Assembly: GCA_016713225.1 (NCBI GenBank)
Contig: JADJPO010000003.1
Coordinates: 806,001-870,000 of the forward strand
Origin: Kineosporiaceae bacterium
GTDB lineage: Bacteria > Actinomycetota > Actinomycetes > Actinomycetales > Kineosporiaceae
Direction: 5' to 3'
DNA length: 64,000 nt
Part shown: positions 57,652-64,000 of the stretch, piece by piece
Layout of the letters: each line of letters starts with the position of its first letter
How positions within the stretch are numbered: the stretch's first letter is position 1
The notes under the pieces: model-generated
What the model was told of the DNA's origin: nothing
The model's input: only the letters and a program-made list of their open reading frames with translations
The model's database searches: none
Position numbers and translations under genes: made by a program

Positions 57652-60600
57652 GACTGCACCGGCTCGAGATCCAGGCCTTCGGCCCGTTTCGCGACCGCCA
57701 GGTCGTCGACTTCGACAACCTCTCGGCGGCCGGGCTCTTCCTGCTGCACGGCTCGACCGGTGCGGGCAAGAGCAGCGTGCTCGATGCGGTCTGTTTCGCC
57801 TTGTTCGGGCGGGTGCCGGGGCCGCGGGCCACGGTCACCGGGCTGCGCAGCCACTATGCCGAGGCCGCCGAGATGCCCGAGGTCGAACTCGAGTTCTCTG
57901 TCGGGCCCCGCCGGCTGCTGGTACGTCGTTCACCCTCGTGGGAGCGGCCCAAGAAGCGCGGCTCCGGGACGACGACCACGCAGGCACGGGTGATCGTGCA
58001 GGAGTGGCAGGACCAGGGCTGGCAGCCGCGCACCACGCGGCTCGACGAGGCCGGTCACCTGCTGCAGGACGTGCTCGGTATGGGGCCGGAGGAGTTCACC
58101 AAGCTCGTGCTGCTGCCGCAGGGCGAGTTCGCCGCGTTCCTGCGGGCGGACGCCGAGACCCGGCGCACCCTGCTGGAGAAGATCTTCGCCACCGACCGCT
58201 ACACCGCGGTGCAGGACTGGATCCGCGACCATCGCGCCACCGCCCGTGCACGATTGGACTCCGTCGACCGTCGCACCGCCACCCTGCTCGCCCAGGCCGA
58301 GCAGGCCGCCACCGTCGCCCTGCGCTCGCTACCGGCCTCGACCACCCTGCAGGCCCCCGCCCAGTCCGCCGAGTCCGCCGATTCGGGCGATGCCGACGCG
58401 CTCCGGCGCGTGGACGACCTGGTGACGACCCTCGGGCCGCTGCGTGAGCAGGCGGTCAACGACCACCTCGAGGCGGCTGCCGAGGCAGAGAAGTTCGAGG
58501 TTCGGCTGGCCCAGGCTCAGGCCATGACCCAGCTGGCGACGCAGTTCTCGACGCTCATCGAGCGTCAGCAGACCGTGGAGGCCCGAGCCGGCGAGATCGA
58601 GCTCGTGCGGGCCCGGTTGGACGCCGCCCGGCGTGCGGCCCCGATGTCGGCCCTGTTGGGGGCCTTGTCGCAGGCCCGCAGTGGCACCCTCGCGGCACGA
58701 GTCCGACTGGAACCCCTGGCGGCGCAACTGATCTCGGCTCCCGAAGGCCGCGCCACCGACCTCGAATCCACCGATCTCGAGGCCACCGACCTCGCGACGC
58801 ACTGGGCCGGTGAACGCGACCGGATCACCACCGAGCTCGACTCGCTCGCAGCGGCGGTGCCGGTGTTGGCCGAGCGCGACCGGATCGCTGCCGACCTCGA
58901 CCAGGTCGAGCAGACCGTCGACCGTGGCCGGGTCGATCTGGAGCGGGCGAACAGCGCACTGGCCGAGGCGCTGACCGCCACGGATCAGGCCGACACGGAC
59001 TGCGCCGCCGCTCGCCTCGTCGCCGCGACGGTGGACGCCGATCAGATGGCGCTCGATCAGGCTCGCGTCCGCGAGACGGCGGTGCACGAACGTGATCGGC
59101 TGCAGGCGCAGCTGACCGAGCTGGACTCCGGGCTGGTGCGCGCCCGCCAGGAGGCCCTGACCGCGCGTGAGCACTACCTGGACGTGCGCGAACGCCGCCT
59201 GGACGGGTTGGCCGCCGAGCTGGCCGCCACGCTCGACGAGGGGCAGCCCTGCCGGGTGTGCGGAGCCACCGAGCACCCCGCACCGGCCGCCCCCGCACCG
59301 GACGCGGTGAGCCCTCAGGACGAGACCGCGGCTCGGGCTGCGGCCGATCAGGCCACCGACGAGGTGTCGCAGCTGGTGGCCCGCCGCGCCGCCACCGAGG
59401 CGGCCCTGCAGGCCCAGGCCGAGGCCGCTGGTGGACTCGACGCAGCGACGGCAGCGGCGCAGAGCCGTCAGGCGGCGCACCAGCTGGCCGTCTCGCGATC
59501 GGCTGCGGCTCAGGTGATCTCGTTGCAGGAGCTCGCCGAGCAGCGCCGCCGTGACGCCGGCCAGGCGCGCGCCCGGCTCGACCAGGCGAACGCGCACACG
59601 CAGACCGCTGAGCAACAACGCGCCGTGCTACGAGCGCAGGCAGCGGCGGTCGCGAGCCGGCTCGCCGAGCGCCTGGGTGCTCGCCGTGGGGAGGGCTCCG
59701 ACGAGGTACTCGACGATGCCGCCGCGGTCGACGCTGCCCTGGGCCACGCTCGGCGGCGGCGCGAGCTGGTCGAGGCAGCCCTCACCGCCCACGCCCAGCT
59801 GCGGGACGCCGCCCACCACCTGTCGACGGTCGAGGACGCCGCCCGCCTCGCCGCCGCGCAGGGCGGGTTCAGCGGCCTCGACGAGGCCGTCGCCGCCGTG
59901 TTGGACGACGGTGCCATGGCGGTGCTCGAGCGCGCCGTCATCGAGCACACGGTCGAGGCCGAGTCGGTCGACGAGCAACTCACCGACGAGCGCTTCACGG
60001 TGCTGCACGACGGTGATGCAGCCGTGCTGGACGGCGAGGCGATGCGGCAGCTGAGCCTGGGCGGTGAGCACGTGACCCTGCGCGAGCAGGAGGCCCTGCG
60101 CCGCGCCGCGCTGTGCGAGAGCGCGCTGGCCGAGGTCGAGCAGCTGCGTGACCAGCTGGTCCGTCACCTCGAGTCCTCCGCACCGCTCACCGAGGAGTTC
60201 GCCGCCCTCGATGATCTGACGCGCTGCCTGGACGGCACCGGTGGCGACAACACGTTGCGGATGTCCCTGTCGGCCTACGTCCTGGCCGCCCGGCTCGAGC
60301 AGGTGGCCTCGGCCGCGACCGTGCGATTGGCCCAGATGTCCGGCGGCCGGTACGCCCTGGTACACACCGACGCCGCCGGCCGCGGCCGAGGACGCGCCGG
60401 CCTCACCCTGGAGGTGATGGACGCCTGGACCGGGGTTCGCCGGGCGACCTCGACGCTGTCGGGCGGGGAGGCGTTCTACACCTCGCTGGCGCTGGCCCTC
60501 GGGCTGGCCGACGTGGTCTCGGCCGAGGCCGGTGGGGTGCACCTGGACACCCTGTTCATCGACGAGGGGTTCGGCTCACTCGACGAGGACACCCTCGACG

Positions 60601-60746
60601 AGGTGATGGACACCCTCGACGACCTGCGCTCGGGCGGCCGGGCGGTCGGCATCGTCTCGCACCTGGCCGAGCTGCGACAGCGGATCGGGGTGCGCCTCGA
60701 GGTCGACAAGTCCGAGCGCGGGTCGACCCTGACCCTGGCCGGCTGA
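57648..60746 (+). CDS. sbcC: Exonuclease subunit SbcC (Rad50 homologue)
   Basis: A 1032-residue SMC-like ATPase. Walker A is GSTGAGKS at residues 35-42. Two long Ala/Gln/Arg-rich coiled-coil arms flank the zinc hook CRVCGATEHP near residue 537. The C-terminal head has the signature LSGGEAFYTSLALALGLADV and Walker B LDTLFIDEGFGSLD, then the D-loop. It holds DNA ends for cutting by SbcD. Its stop codon lies in CTGATCAGGC, a ten-base sequence repeated at the stop of convergent gcvP. Confidence 0.96.
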   Translation: MRLHRLEIQAFGPFRDRQVVDFDNLSAAGLFLLHGSTGAGKSSVLDAVCFALFGRVPGPRATVTGLRSHYAEAAEMPEVELEFSVGPRRLLVRRSPSWERPKKRGSGTTTTQARVIVQEWQDQGWQPRTTRLDEAGHLLQDVLGMGPEEFTKLVLLPQGEFAAFLRADAETRRTLLEKIFATDRYTAVQDWIRDHRATARARLDSVDRRTATLLAQAEQAATVALRSLPASTTLQAPAQSAESADSGDADALRRVDDLVTTLGPLREQAVNDHLEAAAEAEKFEVRLAQAQAMTQLATQFSTLIERQQTVEARAGEIELVRARLDAARRAAPMSALLGALSQARSGTLAARVRLEPLAAQLISAPEGRATDLESTDLEATDLATHWAGERDRITTELDSLAAAVPVLAERDRIAADLDQVEQTVDRGRVDLERANSALAEALTATDQADTDCAAARLVAATVDADQMALDQARVRETAVHERDRLQAQLTELDSGLVRARQEALTAREHYLDVRERRLDGLAAELAATLDEGQPCRVCGATEHPAPAAPAPDAVSPQDETAARAAADQATDEVSQLVARRAATEAALQAQAEAAGGLDAATAAAQSRQAAHQLAVSRSAAAQVISLQELAEQRRRDAGQARARLDQANAHTQTAEQQRAVLRAQAAAVASRLAERLGARRGEGSDEVLDDAAAVDAALGHARRRRELVEAALTAHAQLRDAAHHLSTVEDAARLAAAQGGFSGLDEAVAAVLDDGAMAVLERAVIEHTVEAESVDEQLTDERFTVLHDGDAAVLDGEAMRQLSLGGEHVTLREQEALRRAALCESALAEVEQLRDQLVRHLESSAPLTEEFAALDDLTRCLDGTGGDNTLRMSLSAYVLAARLEQVASAATVRLAQMSGGRYALVHTDAAGRGRGRAGLTLEVMDAWTGVRRATSTLSGGEAFYTSLALALGLADVVSAEAGGVHLDTLFIDEGFGSLDEDTLDEVMDTLDDLRSGGRAVGIVSHLAELRQRIGVRLEVDKSERGSTLTLAG

Positions 60747-60768
60747 TCAGGCACTGAGCAGGCGCTGA

Positions 60769-63696
60769 TCAGGCGTAGGCCTCCGGCGGCGGGCAGGAAC
60801 ACACCAGGTGCCGGTCGCCGTAGGCACCGTCGATCCGGCGCACCGGCGGCCAGTACTTGCGGGCCGGGTCCTGCCCACCGGGGAAGACCGCCTCGGCCCG
60901 CGAGTAGGGGTGGGTCCAGTCCGCGGTCAGCGACACCGCGGTGTGCGGAGCGTTGTGCAGCGGGTTGTCGTCTGCCGGCCAGTCGCCGCGCGCAACCCGA
61001 TCGGCCTCGGCCCGAATCGCGATCATGGCGTCACAGAACCGGTCGAGCTCGGCCAGGTCCTCGCTCTCGGTGGGTTCGACCATCAGGGTGCCGGCCACCG
61101 GGAACGACATCGTCGGGGCGTGGAAGCCGTAGTCGATCAAGCGTTTCGCCACGTCGTCCACGGTGACGCCGGTCGCCTTGGTCAACGGGCGCAGATCGAG
61201 GATGCACTCATGAGCGACCAGGCCGTCGCGTCCGCTGTAGAGCACCGGGTAGTGCTCGCGCAGCCGGGTGGCGATGTAGTTGGCGTTGAGCAGGGCCACG
61301 GCCGTGGCCCGCGACAGGCCTGCCGCGCCCATCATGCGGATGTAGGCCCACGAGATGGTCAGGATGCCCGCCGACCCGAACGGCGCCGCCGAGACCGGGC
61401 CGCCGGTGACGTCGCGGGCGGGGGCGTCGTCCATCGGGTGACCCGGCAGGTACGGCGTCAGATGCGCCCGGACGCCGACCGGTCCCACGCCGGGGCCGCC
61501 GCCGCCGTGCGGGATGCAGAACGTCTTGTGCAGGTTCAGGTGGCTCACGTCGGCCCCGAACCGACCGGGCTGCGACAGACCCACCAGCGCGTTGAGATTG
61601 GCGCCGTCCACGTAGACCTGGCCGCCGGCGTCGTGTACCGCGGCGCACAACTCACCGACGGTCTCCTCGAAGACCCCGTGGGTCGACGGGTAAGTGATCA
61701 TGATCGCGGCCAGCCGTGGCCCGTGTTCGGCGATCTTGGCGCGCAGATCGGGCAGGTCGACGTTGCCGTTCTCGTCACAGGCCACGACGACCACGCGCAT
61801 CCCGGCCATCACGGCGCTGGCGGCGTTCGTGCCGTGCGCGCTGGAGGGGATCAGGCAGACGTCGCGCTCGGCGTCCCCCCGGGCGGCGTGGTAGCCCCGG
61901 ATCGCCAACAGGCCGGCGAACTCGCCCTGTGAGCCGGCGTTGGGCTGGATGCTCACCGCGTCATAGCCGGTGATCTCCGTCAGCCAGGCCTCCAGCTGGG
62001 CGACCAGCTCACGGGTCCCCGCGGCGTGGGCTGCCGGGGCGTAGGGGTGCAGCCCGGCGAACTCGGGCCAGGTCACCGGCTCCATCTCGGTGGTGGCGTT
62101 GAGCTTCATGGTGCACGAACCCAGCGGGATCATGCCCCGGTCGAGGGCGTAGTCCACGTCCGCCAGCCGGCGCAGGTAGCGCAACATCGCCGTCTCGCTG
62201 TGGTGGGCGTGGAACACCGGGTGGGTGAGGTAGTCCGAGGTGCGACGCAGCGCTACCGGGATGCTCCCCGGCAGCTCCGTGACCGAGAGCTCGGACGCCC
62301 CGGCCGGAGCGCTGACGCCGAATGCCTTGGCCACCGCAGCCAGGTGCTCCCCGGTGGTGGTCTCGTCGCAGGCGACGGCGACGTGGTCGTCGTCCACCCG
62401 GCGCAGCAGCACCCCGGCGGCCGATGCGGCCGCGACCACCTCCCCCGCCCGTCCGGGAACCCCCGCCAGCACGGTGTCGAAGAAGGCCGTGTGCACCACG
62501 TCGACCCCACCGCTGCGCAGCGCCTCGGCCAGCCGGTCGGCGTGCCCGGCCACCCGGGTGGCGATCGCCCGCAGCCCGGCCGGGCCGTGATAGACCGCGT
62601 ACATCGAGGCCATCACGGCCAGCAGCACCTGCGCGGTGCAGATGTTGCTGGTGGCCTTCTCGCGCCGAATGTGCTGCTCACGGGTCTGCAGCGCCAGCCG
62701 ATAGGCCGGCGCGCCGGCGGCGTCCTTGGACACCCCGACCAGCCGGCCCGGCATCGACCGCTCGAGTCCGGCGCGCACCGCCATGAACGCCGCGTGCGGG
62801 CCGCCGTACCCCAGCGGGACGCCGAAGCGCTGGCTCGAACCGACCACGACGTCGGCGCCACACTCCCCCGGCGGGGTGATCACGGTCAGCGACAACAGGT
62901 CGGCGGCCGCACACACCAGCGCGCCCCGATCGTGCGCGGCGGCGGCCAGGGGCGCCAGATCGCGCAGCACCCCCGAGGCGCCGGGCAGTTGGACGACGAC
63001 GCCGAACACGCCGTCCGCGCCGGCGGCGATCAGGGCGTTCTCGATGGCCTCCCCCGGCTCACCGGCGAACAGGTCGGCCTCGACGATGCGCAGGCCGAGC
63101 GGGTTCGCCCGGGTGGCGAGCACCGCCTTGGTCTGGGGCAGCACGTCGACGTCCACCAGCAGCGCCGCGCCCGGACCGGAGGACTCCTTGGCCCGGTTGC
63201 CGCGACGCATCAGCGTCATCGCCTCCGCGGCGGCGGTGGCCTCGTCCAGGAGCGACGCGTTGGCGATCGGCAGCCCGCTGAGGTCGGCAACCATGGTCTG
63301 GAAGTTGAGCAGGGCTTCGAGCCGGCCCTGGGAGATCTCGGGCTGATACGGGGTGTAGGCGGTGTACCAGGCCGGGCTCTCGAGCACGTTTCGCAGGATC
63401 ACGCCCGGGGTGTGCGTGCCGTGATACCCCAGGCCGATCATGGGGACGGCGAGCGTGTTGCGCCCGGCGAGGGCCCGCAACTCGGCCAGCGCCGCAGCCT
63501 CGGAGATCGGTTCGGGCAGGTCGAGCGCGGCGTCGGCGCGGATCACCGGGGGCATGGCCGCCTCGATCAGGGCCTGCAGCGAGGGCTGCCCGACCACCTG
63601 GAGCATCTGCGCGAGCTCATGCTCACGCGGGCCGATGTGCCGATCCGAGAACAGCGCCGACGCGCTCGTGGAGGGGGCGGGGGTCGCATCGCTCAT
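60769..63696 (-). CDS. gcvP: Glycine dehydrogenase (decarboxylating), P-protein
   Basis: A 975-residue single-chain P-protein of the glycine cleavage system. It binds glycine through PLP, releases CO2 and passes the aminomethyl group to the H-protein. The PLP lysine is Lys724 in HLNLHKTFCIPHGGGGPG. The N-terminal homologous half (FSDRHIGPREHELAQML, GLGYHGTHTPGVI) is complete. gcvT and gcvH are not in the window. The ATG at 63696 is chosen because homology starts near residue 15; a further ATG upstream adds an unconserved leader. The frame is continuous without lesions. Confidence 0.97.
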   Translation of the reverse strand: MSDATPAPSTSASALFSDRHIGPREHELAQMLQVVGQPSLQALIEAAMPPVIRADAALDLPEPISEAAALAELRALAGRNTLAVPMIGLGYHGTHTPGVILRNVLESPAWYTAYTPYQPEISQGRLEALLNFQTMVADLSGLPIANASLLDEATAAAEAMTLMRRGNRAKESSGPGAALLVDVDVLPQTKAVLATRANPLGLRIVEADLFAGEPGEAIENALIAAGADGVFGVVVQLPGASGVLRDLAPLAAAAHDRGALVCAAADLLSLTVITPPGECGADVVVGSSQRFGVPLGYGGPHAAFMAVRAGLERSMPGRLVGVSKDAAGAPAYRLALQTREQHIRREKATSNICTAQVLLAVMASMYAVYHGPAGLRAIATRVAGHADRLAEALRSGGVDVVHTAFFDTVLAGVPGRAGEVVAAASAAGVLLRRVDDDHVAVACDETTTGEHLAAVAKAFGVSAPAGASELSVTELPGSIPVALRRTSDYLTHPVFHAHHSETAMLRYLRRLADVDYALDRGMIPLGSCTMKLNATTEMEPVTWPEFAGLHPYAPAAHAAGTRELVAQLEAWLTEITGYDAVSIQPNAGSQGEFAGLLAIRGYHAARGDAERDVCLIPSSAHGTNAASAVMAGMRVVVVACDENGNVDLPDLRAKIAEHGPRLAAIMITYPSTHGVFEETVGELCAAVHDAGGQVYVDGANLNALVGLSQPGRFGADVSHLNLHKTFCIPHGGGGPGVGPVGVRAHLTPYLPGHPMDDAPARDVTGGPVSAAPFGSAGILTISWAYIRMMGAAGLSRATAVALLNANYIATRLREHYPVLYSGRDGLVAHECILDLRPLTKATGVTVDDVAKRLIDYGFHAPTMSFPVAGTLMVEPTESEDLAELDRFCDAMIAIRAEADRVARGDWPADDNPLHNAPHTAVSLTADWTHPYSRAEAVFPGGQDPARKYWPPVRRIDGAYGDRHLVCSCPPPEAYA

Positions 63697-63915
63697 GAGG
63701 GGCTCCACCTCGTCAGAGAGAACGCGGTCACCCATCGCCGCGAAGGCCACGTTGCCCGCGTCCGTCTCGCTCGTGCAGTCCGAGGTCGATGTCGCGGAAG
63801 GGTTTCCGGGTCGGCGCTCGCTGACCTGGCACGGGTCGACGGCGGCGTCAGGCTATCAGCGCTCACCGGTGCGGATGCGTGCCGCTCGAGGTGAGCGAGC
63901 GATAACGTCGTGAGT
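63697..63915. other. Divergent gcvP/parA-like spacer
   Basis: About 220 bases. On the minus strand GATAGCCT (TAGCCT) about 160 bases upstream of gcvP is a possible -10. TAACGT at 63903-63908 lies seven bases before the GTG at 63916 for the plus-strand gene. I looked for a glycine riboswitch and did not find the conserved core. Confidence 0.4.
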
Positions 63916-64000
63916 GTGATGGTGCTGAGCGTCTGCAGTCTCAAGGGCGGGGTCGGCAAGACCTCGGTGGTTCTCGGATTGGCCTCGGCCGCGTTGGCCC
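63916..64000 (+). CDS. ParA/MinD-like ATPase, N-terminal fragment
   Basis: Only 28 codons are in the window. MVLSVCSLKGGVGKTSVVLGLASAALA is the deviant Walker A start of ParA/MinD/Soj-type ATPases (KGGVGKT). These proteins position plasmids, chromosomes or other cargo. The start may be GTG 63916 (seven bases after TAACGT), ATG 63919 or GTG 63910. The gene continues past the right edge, so which ParA subgroup it belongs to cannot be told. Confidence 0.85.
   Translation, partial: MMVLSVCSLKGGVGKTSVVLGLASAALA

Noticed and set aside
62026..63894. 622-codon plus-strand frame opposite gcvP
   Set aside because: Low-complexity Arg/Gly/His composition and complete antisense overlap with gcvP, which has clear motifs throughout.
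63697..63900. Possible glycine riboswitch upstream of gcvP
   Set aside because: The minus-strand leader contains TTCTCTCTGACGAGG and GGCAACG, loosely like parts of the riboswitch, but the conserved core blocks and their order are not present.

Overview
The window is chromosomal DNA of a high-GC Gram-positive actinobacterium. Three things point there: the Pup-proteasome genes pafA, pafB and pafC, the RNA polymerase-binding protein gene rbpA, and a mycobacterial-style lnt/ppm1 pair. Gene density is near 90%, GTG starts are common, and many genes overlap by 1 to 4 bases. I see no rRNA, tRNA, CRISPR array, prophage or transposase. The genus cannot be fixed from the sequence. A probable c-di-GMP (PilZ) protein and an Aer-like PAS protein hint at a motile lineage (inference).

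Layout. 1-840: 3' part of an ABC export operon. 984-7028: Pup ligase pafA, two FKBP prolyl isomerases, a DUF3866 gene and the WYL regulators pafB-pafC. 7264-12963: a CxxC protein, a small membrane protein, tatA-tatC, a lipid/diacylglycerol kinase and the helicase helY. 13029-15679: a 5'-3' exonuclease diverging from an Lrp/AsnC regulator, then an uncharacterised membrane protein. 15815-19058: a GT4 glycosyltransferase and a glycogen-debranching-type glycosidase that converge and overlap. 19123-25651: lysine aminomutase pathway genes (kamA, kdd, kamD, kamE, kal) interrupted by a plsC-type acyltransferase. 26127-29550: lnt-ppm1-fxsA and convergent rbpA. 29648-33217: MFS transporter, M15 peptidase and a possibly exported beta-carbonic anhydrase. 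33383-38283: DUF4386 membrane protein with its TetR regulator, a DinB-like protein, two acetyltransferases, a methyltransferase and a DEDD exonuclease. 38350-46273: an accessory stretch with an aminoglycoside phosphotransferase relic, a secreted lipase, a two-component system facing a lone membrane protein, a GDPD, a VapBC toxin-antitoxin pair, and relics of GNAT and GrpB genes. 46270-51927: small enzymes (2H phosphoesterase, deazaflavin oxidoreductase, DDAH), the PilZ protein, the PAS protein and DUF1206. 51958-63696: cytochrome P450, TrpB2, a GCS2-family ligase, sbcD-sbcC and gcvP. A ParA-type ATPase gene enters at the right edge.

How the genes work together. KamA, KamDE, Kdd and Kal are recognisable steps of the coenzyme B12/PLP lysine pathway best known from anaerobic lysine fermenters; here they have individual promoters that share the core CCGTANNRT. 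PafA and PafBC belong to pupylation and DNA-damage response, TatA/TatC to folded-protein export, SbcCD to DNA-end processing, and Lnt/Ppm1 to lipoprotein and mannolipid maturation.

The most pervasive non-coding signal is leaderless initiation. For about 19 genes a TANNNT -10 hexamer lies 5 to 8 bases before an ATG or GTG, and I used this to choose starts. Intergenic spacers also hold several long perfect or near-perfect palindromes. One 23-bp half-element occurs in two places 45 kb apart.
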